Positions 1 through 8,045 of a stretch of 64,000 nucleotides of DNA are shown here, piece by piece; position 1 is the first letter of the stretch; each line of letters starts with the position of its first letter. The notes under the pieces were generated by a model. That model was not told the DNA's origin, ran no database searches, and was given only the letters and a program-made list of their open reading frames with translations. The stretch is from Pectinatus brassicae (lineage in GTDB: Bacteria; Bacillota; Negativicutes; Selenomonadales; Selenomonadaceae). Location of the stretch: assembly GCF_014201835.1 (NCBI RefSeq), contig NZ_JACHFH010000013.1, forward strand, positions 1-64,000, in the 5' to 3' direction. The position numbers and the translations under genes are program-made.

Positions 1-1
1 G

Positions 2-214
2 TGGAAGCAGTGGAAGAAAATCTCAGCACGGTTTGAGAATTTGAGAAGGTTGGGATTGGATAAAGAACAGGCGTGGCAATATGCCAACACAAGACGGGGA
101 TATTGGCGCATAGCCGGAAGTCCAATTCTGCAACAGACGCTAACAGACAAATACCTCGTATCCCTAGGCTATATGAACATAGCGAAGAAATACGAGGTAT
201 TGCATTTACGTTAA
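2..214 (+). CDS. ltrA: group II intron reverse transcriptase/maturase, C-terminal fragment
   Basis: An open frame of 70 residues enters from the left edge and stops at 214. It reads WKQWKKISARF, then RRLGLDKEQAW, YANTRRGYWRIAGSP and LGYMNIAKKYEVLH. This matches the C-terminal end (maturase and DNA-binding/endonuclease side) of LtrA-type proteins encoded in bacterial group II introns. The protein would bind its own intron RNA, help splicing and reverse-transcribe it during retrohoming. Domain V of the intron follows seven bases after the stop, the expected order. Only the end is visible, so activity cannot be judged. Confidence 0.85.
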   Translation, partial: WKQWKKISARFENLRRLGLDKEQAWQYANTRRGYWRIAGSPILQQTLTDKYLVSLGYMNIAKKYEVLHLR

Positions 215-220
215 ATTATT

Positions 221-298
221 GAACCGCCGTATACCGAACGGTACGTACGGTGGTGTGAGAGGTCGCTAAATAAACTAATTATTTAGCTCCTACTCGAT
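221..298 (+). ncRNA. group II intron domains V and VI
   Basis: Bases 221-254 form the catalytic domain V hairpin: the arm ACCGCCGTATACC is closed by a GAAC loop and pairs with GGTACGTACGGTGGT. A short linker (TGAGAGG) leads to a second hairpin, GCTAAATAA to TTATTTAGC, which is domain VI and would hold the branch-point adenosine. The intron should end near CTCGAT. Confidence 0.8.
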
Positions 299-354
299 TG
301 CAAAAAGAAGAGCAGTAGATCTTAACCTGCGCTTATATTAAAGGAGGAAAAATA

Positions 355-1536
355 ATGCCATCGAAAATTAGAAAACGTGGAGAAAATACGTATGAATTAG
401 CTGTGACGAATGGTTATGACTATTACAACAAACAAATTGTTTATCGTAAAACCGTAAAGGCAGCCAATGATCGTGAGGCGAAAAAATTATATTATGAATT
501 TGAAAGTTCGGTTTTGCAGGGAAATTTGACGCAGACGGTAAAAATAAAGGTTGGTGATTTTGCGTTGCAGTGGTATAAAGAGTATTGCGAGCCTAGGCTG
601 GCTGGATCGACGCTTCGAAATTATAAACGCTGCTTGCAGCAACGAATTATTCCAGCGATAGGGCATATAGATATTCGTGTCTTACAGCCGTTTCACATCA
701 TTCCTTTTATCAACGGATTATTGCAAACTAGTTCCAGATTGGATGGGAAAACGGAAGATGTTAATGGACAGGCGGCAATGTATTGCTATCGGGTACTGTC
801 TTCAATGCTTTCGATAGCTGTAAAGTGGGGTGTTATCCCAGCTAACCCCTGCGAGAAGGTTGATCCGCCTAAAATACAAAAGAAAATAATTTCATCCTAC
901 AATATACAGGAAACGCAAGGGTTATTGAGTGCGTTGGATCAAGTGCCAATCCGAGAACGAATGATGATTACCTTAGCATTGTGTACAGGCATGAGATTGG
1001 GGGAGCTTTTAGCATTGCAGTGGTCTGATATTGATTTTATGGCGGAGACAATGCAAATTGTTCGAAGCTGTCAGGCGATACCGCATCAAGGATTATCGAC
1101 CAAAGAACCTAAGAATGTCAGTTCGATTCGGTGTGTTACATTGCCGGAATCGACCATACAAATGCTTATTCAATATAAGCAATGGCAGGATAATGAAAAA
1201 ATGCGGACAGGGAATGAATGGACGGAGCAGGGCTGGATTTTTTCTACGGAAAAAGGTTTGTTAATACATCCGTCAACCTTGTCGCATTGGTTTAAACGTT
1301 TTTTAGAAGAGCATGAATTGCCACAAATGCCATTTCATGGATTACGACATACGTCAGCATCCTTGCTTTTAGCAGCAGGGGCGCCGATTAAAAATGTAAG
1401 TACAAGACTAGGGCATTCAGACATCCGCACGACTGGGAATATTTATGCAAAATCTCAGCAGAGTGCAGATAAAGAGATTGCAGAAAAAATGGATGACATA
1501 TTAAAGAGCGCGCCTATTAATCCTGTTGATAAATAA
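355..1536 (+). CDS. int: tyrosine integrase of the left element
   Basis: Phage-type tyrosine recombinase of 393 residues with a strong site AAAGGAGG before ATG. It begins MPSKIRKR with an arm-binding N-terminal domain, then a core-binding SAM-like domain (about residues 65-165) and a catalytic domain. The catalytic residues are visible: Arg in TGMRLGELLALQW, His-x-x-Arg in HGLRHTSAS, His in LGHSDIRTT and the nucleophile Tyr in NIYAKS. It catalyses site-specific integration and excision. It is clearly related to the integrase at 25453 (same MPSKI start, LDGK and VLSSML blocks), and both are oriented toward copies of the same tRNA-Thr 3' end. It is therefore most likely the integrase of a separate, tandem element. 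Confidence 0.93.
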   Translation: MPSKIRKRGENTYELAVTNGYDYYNKQIVYRKTVKAANDREAKKLYYEFESSVLQGNLTQTVKIKVGDFALQWYKEYCEPRLAGSTLRNYKRCLQQRIIPAIGHIDIRVLQPFHIIPFINGLLQTSSRLDGKTEDVNGQAAMYCYRVLSSMLSIAVKWGVIPANPCEKVDPPKIQKKIISSYNIQETQGLLSALDQVPIRERMMITLALCTGMRLGELLALQWSDIDFMAETMQIVRSCQAIPHQGLSTKEPKNVSSIRCVTLPESTIQMLIQYKQWQDNEKMRTGNEWTEQGWIFSTEKGLLIHPSTLSHWFKRFLEEHELPQMPFHGLRHTSASLLLAAGAPIKNVSTRLGHSDIRTTGNIYAKSQQSADKEIAEKMDDILKSAPINPVDK

Positions 1537-1542
1537 TAAAAA

Positions 1543-1595
1543 TAATTACCACCTAAACTAAAAAACTCCAGATTTATTAGTTTAGGTGGTAATTA
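1543..1595. terminator. bidirectional terminator between integrase and SIR2 gene
   Basis: A perfect 19-bp inverted repeat (1543-1561 with 1577-1595) with a 15-base loop lies between two convergent genes. Its arms contain TTACCACCTAAACTAA and the complement. It can end transcription from both sides. Confidence 0.7.
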
Positions 1596-1613
1596 TATAA
1601 ATTACTTTTATTT

Positions 1614-3203
1614 TTAATTGGTAAGGAGATCATATGCAACAGATAATTTTCTAAATGCGGTGCTAAGTTGTTGCTCGTTAGGTTGTCGTTCAAGGGAATA
1701 AAGAATATATGAACGAACATCATTTAAATTAAACCTCTGTATATAACGACATACCGTAGCATCTTTTTTTTGAATAGTGTCATTTGCAGACATAATGGAG
1801 GTAATCGTTGCTTGTAAGTCAGTACTTATTAAAGTTCCAGGGTGTGATATTATATTGGCAATTGTATCAGTTAAAGGTAATCTTTTTAATAAGCGAGTTT
1901 TTTCGAATGTTTCCAATTCGCTATTTTCAATATTTGTTTGTGTTAAGTATTTTAACTTTGGATAATTCCCATTTAATGTTAATATGAATCTTAAGGCTAT
2001 AGTAATATCTATCTCTTTATTAGTAACGTAATCTTTAATATAGTTTTTGAGTGTGGGGATTGTGATTTCTGTTTCTTTCCCTACAGACACGACCCAGTTT
2101 TGACTACATAGTTCTTCTGGATCAGTAGGTAAGTCTTTTATTCCCATAAAAATTTTATCTAAAGAACCTTTTTGCCCCTTAGTAACAATTAAGTCTTTGA
2201 TAACATGTTGATATCTTCTGAGTTCTATTGGAGTTACGCCTTGATCGATTTCTGCTAATTTATTATATATGCTGGAATAATTATTTGTTTTTATAAGTGT
2301 GAAAAAACATTGAAAATCATCTGAAAAGATAACATTTTCATGGATGTTATCTCCGGCTGATTCATCATATTGAATAATAATGAGTTTTTGCCGTAGTTGT
2401 GTTTTTTCGTGATTACCTAATGACGATATGAATGATTTTAAAATATGACGAATATTTTCATCGGTAAGGGAGTATCCTAAAAATATAATCGGAGAATGTA
2501 GCATTTCTGAAATTATTTTTGCACTAATCAGAACAGAGTGTTTTTCAAATGTTAAATAATCATCTTTGGTGAGTACCAATGAATTTGGTTCAGAAATACA
2601 TCCATGTATTTTAAATAGTTCGGCATAACCAAGAGTTGCTTGGAAAAGTCCATTTTGGCCAATATACGTAGCAATAGAATGGTTATTTTGGTTATATGAA
2701 GTCTCAATAAAATTATCATAATTTGTTGTAAAAATAAGTCGAGTTTTAAGAAGAAGTTTTTGAAAAGCCTCTAATTCTGTTTGTATAGTTGGTTCATTTT
2801 TTATTTGTAGTCGCGAAAAGTTATTTGATAAATATTTCTTAAATGGAGAAAGGTTTTCTCTAAAAGCCATTTCTTGTGATAATCCATCAATAGGGAGTTT
2901 TTCATCAAAAAATAGATTATCGATATTTTTACCGATAATTTGTGCAGCTTCAGTATTTAGTTCAAAGCGAAGAGCATCTTCTTGTAATGTAGGTTTTTTA
3001 GTTAATATATCTTTTTTTAATTTATTTAATTCTGCGAAAAAATCATGACCATCACTCTGGAGTTTCCAAAGGGCATTCAGTAATTCTTCCCAAGAGGGAT
3101 AGTCCACAATATATCTTTTGGATAGTCCTGCGCCGATAAATAAAATAGGGAATTCATTTGCGTCTCTCAATATATCAAATATGGATACTTCACTTGTACT
3201 CAA
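1614..3203 (-). CDS. SIR2-family protein, probable antiphage NADase
   Basis: 529 residues. The N-terminal half is a SIR2-like NAD-binding domain: FIGAGLS near residue 22, the FTTNYDNFIE motif near 160, KIHGC near 198 and IFLGYSLTDENI near 240. These follow the SIR2_2 layout found in bacterial defence proteins that hydrolyse NAD+ upon phage infection (DSR, ThsA and similar). The C-terminal 200 residues match nothing I recognise and may be a sensor. Start is TTG at 3203, preceded by AAGGGG ten bases upstream. No HerA or TIR partner is adjacent, so it would act alone. It lies between an integrase and the att site, a usual cargo position. The SIR2 fold is clear; the defence role is inferred. Confidence 0.8.
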   Translation of the reverse strand: MSTSEVSIFDILRDANEFPILFIGAGLSKRYIVDYPSWEELLNALWKLQSDGHDFFAELNKLKKDILTKKPTLQEDALRFELNTEAAQIIGKNIDNLFFDEKLPIDGLSQEMAFRENLSPFKKYLSNNFSRLQIKNEPTIQTELEAFQKLLLKTRLIFTTNYDNFIETSYNQNNHSIATYIGQNGLFQATLGYAELFKIHGCISEPNSLVLTKDDYLTFEKHSVLISAKIISEMLHSPIIFLGYSLTDENIRHILKSFISSLGNHEKTQLRQKLIIIQYDESAGDNIHENVIFSDDFQCFFTLIKTNNYSSIYNKLAEIDQGVTPIELRRYQHVIKDLIVTKGQKGSLDKIFMGIKDLPTDPEELCSQNWVVSVGKETEITIPTLKNYIKDYVTNKEIDITIALRFILTLNGNYPKLKYLTQTNIENSELETFEKTRLLKRLPLTDTIANIISHPGTLISTDLQATITSIMSANDTIQKKDATVCRYIQRFNLNDVRSYILYSLERQPNEQQLSTAFRKLSVAYDLLTN

Positions 3204-3299
3204 GATAATACATCCCCTTAAGATAGTTTGTTTTCATTATACTGTTAAAAGGTGCAATTTGTCTCTTAGATAATTAGAATATTTTATTAAATAAGTTTT

Positions 3300-3320
3300 A
3301 AGGCGCAAAATAAGGCGCAA
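3300..3320. repeat. arm-type recombinase sites of the left element
   Basis: Two direct copies of AAGGCGCAA (3300-3308 and 3312-3320), 12 bases apart, end 57 bases before the tRNA-Thr core repeat. The right element has AAGGGACAA twice at the same distance from its own core (26661-26680). The parallel suggests these are the arm sites bound by the N-terminal domain of the left integrase. Confidence 0.55.
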
Positions 3321-3335
3321 GAATTAAAAATAGAC

Positions 3336-3365
3336 AACAAAAAAGCCTCCGATAACCTCGGAGGC
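3336..3365 (-). terminator. terminator downstream of the tRNA-Thr 3' fragment
   Basis: GCCTCCGA and TCGGAGGC (3345-3365) form an 8-bp stem with a five-base loop. On the minus strand it is followed by a run of T. The same hairpin with GGCTTCCGA arms lies after the intact tRNA-Thr (26707-26729), so each element carries a copy of the tRNA terminator next to its att core. Confidence 0.65.
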
Positions 3366-3376
3366 CTTGATTTCAC

Positions 3377-3423
3377 TGGAGCTGGCAATAGGAATTGAAC
3401 CTACGACCTGATCATTACGAATG
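3377..3423 (-). repeat. att site: duplicated 3' part of tRNA-Thr
   Basis: 47 bases identical to 26742-26788, the 3' part of tRNA-Thr(CGU) from the anticodon arm to the encoded CCA. The copies diverge after GAATG. This is the direct repeat expected at the far end of an element integrated into the tRNA gene. It serves as the right end of the left element and the left end of the right element. Confidence 0.88.
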
Positions 3424-3468
3424 CGGGTAATTGTGTTTTGTAGTATTTTTATATAGTTAAAAAAAGTT

Positions 3469-3505
3469 GATATCATTGGGGCTATCCAATGATGTCTTTT
3501 TTTTT
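3469..3505 (+). terminator. intrinsic terminator near the left end of the element
   Basis: GATATCATTGG (3469-3479) pairs with CCAATGATGTC (3486-3496) and is followed by nine T (3497-3505). It would insulate the element from transcription entering at the left junction. Confidence 0.75.
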
Positions 3506-3536
3506 ATTGGTAGTAGTTTCTAGGTTTTTTCAAATA

Positions 3537-3560
3537 ATAAGGGACAAATAAGGGACAAAA
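3537..3560. repeat. arm-type recombinase sites, left end of right element
   Basis: Two direct AAGGGACAA copies (3539-3547, 3550-3558) with 11-base period. The surrounding 24 bases are identical to 26659-26682 next to the integrase. Their place on both ends of the element, flanking the core repeats, fits arm binding sites for the integrase at 25453. Confidence 0.6.
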
Positions 3561-3601
3561 TAATTGTTGTTTTAGTCGATAGTATTTTGTAAAAAAAAAT
3601 A

Positions 3602-3682
3602 TTGGTAAATAATAACCAAAAAAAGTATTGTTAAAATCAATATGATATGATATTATCTATTTATAAGGTTATTTACAACCAA
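3602..3682 (+). promoter_or_regulatory. promoter of the RM operon with flanking inverted operator-like repeats
   Basis: TTGTTA (3628-3633), 17 bases, then TATTAT (3651-3656) form a sigma-70 type promoter. It is bracketed by TTGGTAAATAATAACC (3602-3617) and, inverted, GGTTATTTACAACCAA (3667-3682). The pair suggests an operator for a repressor of the RM genes. No controller gene lies next to it. Confidence 0.5.
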
Positions 3683-3722
3683 AATAAAGATTAAACTAAA
3701 CCTTAAAAAAGGAGACAGGCTA

Positions 3723-5375
3723 ATGAGTACTAATCAAATGATTGAAAAAGCTAGAGAAGCATATCTTGAAATTTTTAATGTTTTACGGAGCACAATGGAT
3801 ATAGATGAAGAGACAATATTTTCATTTTATGAATATCTGAACAAAGATAGATATTCGCTAAAAGATAGAAAATTTATTAAAGACCTAAAAGATAATGCTG
3901 AAATTGATAAAATTATCTATAAATACGGCAAAGATGTTTTTGAAAGTGGTATATGGGATGCACTGAGCAATAATTCCAGTAAGAAAAATTCCACATTTTT
4001 GACATCTGATGCTTTGGTAAAATTGTCATTAGCAATTTTAAATATCCAAAAAAGTGATAAGGTAATTGATTTATGTAGTGGTATAGGTAATTTTTTTAGA
4101 TTGGGAAGTATGATTGAATCCAAAGCTTTTTACCAAGGAATAGAAATAAATACACAAGTAGTCGAATGGTCGAAAATGATTTGTGAAAAATTAAAGGCAA
4201 AAGTGAGTATTGAACAGGGAGATGTTTTGAGATGTGTTCTTGAAAATAAATTTAGTAAGAATTTTGATAAGGCATTTTCAAATCATCCAATAGGAATAAG
4301 AATAAGAGAAAGTTTAGATATCTTGCAAACGTTACTCCCGGATGCGCAAGGACTTGGTAATATGAGAGGAATGTCATCAGAATGGTTGTATGTAGCTGCA
4401 TTGTTAAAAACTATTAAAAATACAGGTAAAGCAGTAGCTGTTATGCCAGATGGACCTTTGTTTTCACCTAAAGATATAAATATTCGCAAATGGTTTTTTG
4501 AACAAGGCTATTTGGAAACTGTTATTTCGTTGCCAGCTAAAATGCTGATTAATACTGTAATGCCTGTTAATTTAGTGGTTTTAAGTCATGATAATGCTAA
4601 AGTTAGAATTATTGATGCCAGTGATATATGTAATAAGGGACGTCGATATAATACGCTTAGTGACAAAAATATTGATGAGATTATTTTGCTATTAAATACA
4701 AATACTGAACAAAGTAAAGAGATAGATAGTAAGGATTTTGAAGATAATGAGTATGAGTTAAATCCATCGAGATATTTTGTTAAAGAATTTAAGTTTGAAA
4801 ACGGTGTAATATTTGGTGATATTATTAAAAATATTACTCGTGGAGCTCAAATTAAAGCTATAGACTTAGATAAAATTACAGTTGATGAAGAAACACCATA
4901 TCATTATTTACAACTATCAGATATTAGTGATGGAGTTATTAATGAAAAATTACCATATATTACCGAAATTGAAGCTAAGCAAGATAAATATTGTGTAAAA
5001 TCAGGAAATTTAATTATGTCTAAGATAGGACAGCCTAAATATAAATTTGCAATAGCCGATGTTCCAAGAAATAAAAAAATATTAGCTAATGGAAACCTAT
5101 TTATAATTGATATTAATACAGAAGTAGCTGATCCATATTATATCAAAGCATTTTTTGAAAGCAATATAGGAACAGCATTGTTACAAACTATCACTGCTTC
5201 AAGCACTATTCCAACAATAAGTATTGATAAGTTAAAAAAAGTAGTTATTCCACTTCCTGATATGTATAAACAACAAAAAATTGCAAAGAAATATAAAGCT
5301 ATTTTAGATGATGTATTAGCGTATAAAAAAAAGAAAATAGAAGCTATAGATAAATTAAAAAATATTTTTGAATAA
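3723..5375 (+). CDS. HsdM-like N6-adenine methylase domain fused to an HsdS-type half subunit
   Basis: 550 residues. Residues 1-100 are helical, like the HsdM N-terminal domain. A methyltransferase domain follows, with an SAM motif VIDLCSGIGNFF (114-125, in place of DPACGSGG) and SNHPIG at 186-191 where the catalytic NPPF/Y should be. The later HsdM block GPLFSPKDINIRKWFF is kept. From about residue 365 the protein resembles a target recognition domain of HsdS (HYLQLSDISDGVI, SGNLIMSKIG, STIPTISIDKLKKVVIPLP) and ends in a coiled tail. The changed NPPF motif suggests lost or altered catalysis, so it may recognise or regulate rather than methylate. It precedes a canonical HsdM by 90 bases. The fusion and motif changes are seen; the role is inference. 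Confidence 0.75.
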   Translation: MSTNQMIEKAREAYLEIFNVLRSTMDIDEETIFSFYEYLNKDRYSLKDRKFIKDLKDNAEIDKIIYKYGKDVFESGIWDALSNNSSKKNSTFLTSDALVKLSLAILNIQKSDKVIDLCSGIGNFFRLGSMIESKAFYQGIEINTQVVEWSKMICEKLKAKVSIEQGDVLRCVLENKFSKNFDKAFSNHPIGIRIRESLDILQTLLPDAQGLGNMRGMSSEWLYVAALLKTIKNTGKAVAVMPDGPLFSPKDINIRKWFFEQGYLETVISLPAKMLINTVMPVNLVVLSHDNAKVRIIDASDICNKGRRYNTLSDKNIDEIILLLNTNTEQSKEIDSKDFEDNEYELNPSRYFVKEFKFENGVIFGDIIKNITRGAQIKAIDLDKITVDEETPYHYLQLSDISDGVINEKLPYITEIEAKQDKYCVKSGNLIMSKIGQPKYKFAIADVPRNKKILANGNLFIIDINTEVADPYYIKAFFESNIGTALLQTITASSTIPTISIDKLKKVVIPLPDMYKQQKIAKKYKAILDDVLAYKKKKIEAIDKLKNIFE

Positions 5376-5465
5376 AATTGGCAAGATTTTATTAAGATAA
5401 AAGTAGTGGTATTATAATATAAGGTTTTTGATGATATAAAAGTTAAAAAATGGGGGTTTTTATAA

Positions 5466-6980
5466 ATGGCTACTAGTACAACTAATGTAGGTTTTGAGGA
5501 ACAATTATGGCAGGCTGCTGATAAATTACGTTCAAACATGGATGCTGCTGAATATAAACATGTAGTTTTAGGGTTAATTTTTCTAAAGTATGTGTCTGAT
5601 GCTTTTAAAGAAAAATATGATCAGTTAAAGGCTGAAGGTTATGGTGATGAAGAAGATCGTGATGAATATCTTGCAGACAATATTTTCTGGGTGCCTAGGG
5701 ATGCAAGATGGGAAAATATAAAAGCACATGCTACCAATACAGATATAGGTGAAACAATTGATAATGCTATGGAGGCTATTGAGAAAGAAAATGATTCGTT
5801 AAAGAATATTTTAACCAAGAATTATTCTCGTCGTGAACTAGATAAGACTAGACTTGGTGAATTAGTAACATTGTTTACAAATATAGATGTGGGAACAAGT
5901 GCAGCACAGGAAAGAGATGTATTGGGTAGAGTATACGAATATTTTCTAAGTAAATTTGCATCAGCAGAAGGCAAATTGGGGGGGGAATTCTATACGCCAT
6001 CATGTATTGTACGTACTTTGGTAGATATGATAGAACCGTTTAAAGGACAAATTTTTGATCCGGCTTGTGGGTCTGGTGGTATGTTTTGTCAGTCGGCTCG
6101 TTTTGTAAAGGAGCACCAAGGCAATATAAGAGATATTTCTATTTTTGGACAGGAAAGTAATCCTACTACCTGGAAATTGGCTAAAATGAATCTTGCGATT
6201 AGAGGTCTTGAAGCAAATCTAGGCAAACATAATGCAGATTCATTTCATGATGATCAACATAAAACATTAAAAGCAAATTACATTTTAGCTAATCCGCCTT
6301 TTAATATATCAGATTGGGGCGGCGAAAGATTGCAAGAGGATGTTAGGTGGTCTTATGGAATTCCGCCAGTTGGTAATGCAAATTATGCATGGTTACAACA
6401 CATGCTTCATCATTTGAATCCTGTCGGAGGTGTTGCAGGTACTGTATTAGCAAATGGTTCTTTAAGCTCGAATACATCGAATGAAGGTGAAATTAGAAAG
6501 AATATGATAATTGGTGATGTTGTAGAATGTATTGTTTCTATGCCTGGTCAACTTTTCTATTCCACAGGTATCCCAGTTTCTCTTTGGATAATGAGGAAGG
6601 GAAAGACTAGTGCAGCAAAAGGAAAAATACTTTTTATAGATGCTCGGAACCTTGGATTTATGGTTGACCGTAAGGTTAGAGAACTATCAGAAGATGATAT
6701 AAAAAAAATTGCTTCTACATATCAGAATTGGAGGCATGGAAAAGATTATGAGGATATTCAAGGATTCTGTAAATATGCAACTTTGGAAGACGTTGCAGAA
6801 CAGGATTATATCCTAACTCCTGGTAGATATGTCGGTATAGCAGAGCAGGAAGATGATGACGAGCCATTCGAAGAAAAGATGACAAGACTTACTTCAGAAC
6901 TTTATGATTTGTTTGATGAATCTCATAAACTAGAAGATGAGATCTGTAAAAAGCTTGCTGCTATTGGCTATAGTAAATAA
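5466..6980 (+). CDS. hsdM: type I restriction-modification methyltransferase subunit HsdM
   Basis: 504 residues. The N-terminal HsdM helical domain ([13 protein letters not shown] to LKYVSDAF, 10-47) is followed by the N6-adenine methyltransferase domain, with the SAM motif DPACGSGG (198-205) and catalytic NPPF (276-279), both intact. The end is a long acidic region (DDDEPFEEK) and helices that contact HsdS. With HsdS it forms an M2S methylase modifying adenine in a bipartite site; with HsdR it restricts unmodified DNA. The length is normal for the family. A GGGGG run nine bases before ATG is the only ribosome site seen. Confidence 0.95.
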   Translation: MATSTTNVGFEEQLWQAADKLRSNMDAAEYKHVVLGLIFLKYVSDAFKEKYDQLKAEGYGDEEDRDEYLADNIFWVPRDARWENIKAHATNTDIGETIDNAMEAIEKENDSLKNILTKNYSRRELDKTRLGELVTLFTNIDVGTSAAQERDVLGRVYEYFLSKFASAEGKLGGEFYTPSCIVRTLVDMIEPFKGQIFDPACGSGGMFCQSARFVKEHQGNIRDISIFGQESNPTTWKLAKMNLAIRGLEANLGKHNADSFHDDQHKTLKANYILANPPFNISDWGGERLQEDVRWSYGIPPVGNANYAWLQHMLHHLNPVGGVAGTVLANGSLSSNTSNEGEIRKNMIIGDVVECIVSMPGQLFYSTGIPVSLWIMRKGKTSAAKGKILFIDARNLGFMVDRKVRELSEDDIKKIASTYQNWRHGKDYEDIQGFCKYATLEDVAEQDYILTPGRYVGIAEQEDDDEPFEEKMTRLTSELYDLFDESHKLEDEICKKLAAIGYSK

Positions 6981-7068
6981 GATAAATTGTGATTTATCGG
7001 TCTATGACAATTGAGTTGATATAAGTTTTATTAGTGGTAACATACCTATTACAAAGGAGGTATTTACC

Positions 7069-8034
7069 ATGAATCAAGAGATCATTAACTCAGTTATGTA
7101 CCAAATGAATCGGTTTTTAGATAATCAACAACTTATGGAACTAAAGAGAGTTCTGGAAAATGTCATTAATAAAGAGGAAATAAGTGAAGATGATTCCTTT
7201 GAACTTTTGAAGCGTTTCATATCAACAAAGAAGCTCGAAGGACGTTCAGATAAGACTCTGAAATACTATAAGAGTACCGTTGAGAAAATGTTATTGGTAG
7301 TAGATAAAAATGTTAAGGCTATTACAACAGACGATTTAAGGGAATATCTTACAGATTATCAAAGTAGATCAACGGTCAGTAAGCAAAGTGTTGATAATGT
7401 AAGACGGAATCTTTCAAGTTTCTTTACTTGGCTTGAGGATGAGAATTATATACTGAAAAGCCCTGTTAGAAGAATTCACAAGATTAAGACAACCTCTCCG
7501 GTTAAAGAAACGTATACTGATGATGAGATGGAGAGACTTAGAGATTCCTGCAAGGAAATCAGAGATTTAGCGATGATTGATCTTTTATCATCAACAGGTA
7601 TGAGAGTTGGTGAGTTGGTTTTGCTTAATCGAGATGATATAGACTTCAACGAACGAGAATGCATTGTACTTGGTAAAGGTGATAAAGAGCGAAGGGTATA
7701 CTTCGACGCGCGGACAAAACTTCATCTTCAGGAGTATTTGAAAAGTAGATCAGATACTAATCCGGCATTATTCGTTGGATTAAGAGCACCGAATGAACGA
7801 CTTGAAATTGGTGGCGTTGAAGTCAGAATTCGTAAGCTTGGAAGAGATATAGGCATTAAGAAGTGCCATCCCCACAAATTCAGAAGGACAATGGCAACAG
7901 TAGCAATAGATAAAGGAATGCCAATAGAGCAAGTGCAGAAACTCTTAGGGCATGAGAAGATAGATACGACTCTTCACTATGCAATGGTGAAGCAGAGTAA
8001 TGTAAAGAATGCACATAGAAAATACATTGGGTAG
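7069..8034 (+). CDS. tyrosine recombinase inside the hsd locus
   Basis: 321-residue XerC/D-like recombinase with a very strong ribosome site (AAAGGAGG, spacing 10). The N-terminal SAM-like domain (about 45-145) is followed by the catalytic domain with Arg in TGMRVGELVLL, Lys in GKGDKERRV, HKFRRT, LGHEKIDTT and Tyr in LHYAMV. Recombinases in this position between hsdM and hsdS usually invert or shuffle hsdS segments and change the recognition site. Here only one full hsdS follows, eleven bases away, so a partner would have to be elsewhere (or be the TRD of the gene at 3723). It is not the integrase of the element. Confidence 0.9.
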   Translation: MNQEIINSVMYQMNRFLDNQQLMELKRVLENVINKEEISEDDSFELLKRFISTKKLEGRSDKTLKYYKSTVEKMLLVVDKNVKAITTDDLREYLTDYQSRSTVSKQSVDNVRRNLSSFFTWLEDENYILKSPVRRIHKIKTTSPVKETYTDDEMERLRDSCKEIRDLAMIDLLSSTGMRVGELVLLNRDDIDFNERECIVLGKGDKERRVYFDARTKLHLQEYLKSRSDTNPALFVGLRAPNERLEIGGVEVRIRKLGRDIGIKKCHPHKFRRTMATVAIDKGMPIEQVQKLLGHEKIDTTLHYAMVKQSNVKNAHRKYIG

Positions 8035-8045
8035 GTGATAACGAA

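Larger units (their letters stand above)
1..298 (+). mobile_element. 3' end of a group II intron
   Basis: This is the tail of a bacterial group II intron: the end of the intron-encoded reverse transcriptase/maturase frame, followed by RNA domains V and VI. The 5' part lies outside the window. The intron ends close to position 298 and the next gene is the integrase at 355, so the intron sits inside the left integrated element, just upstream of its integrase. The exact 3' splice junction is inferred from the usual AY ending of such introns. Confidence 0.85.

Noticed and set aside
5138-5539. 133-codon minus-strand frame across the end of the HsdM-like gene
   Set aside because: AT-rich shadow of two plus-strand genes; no start signal.
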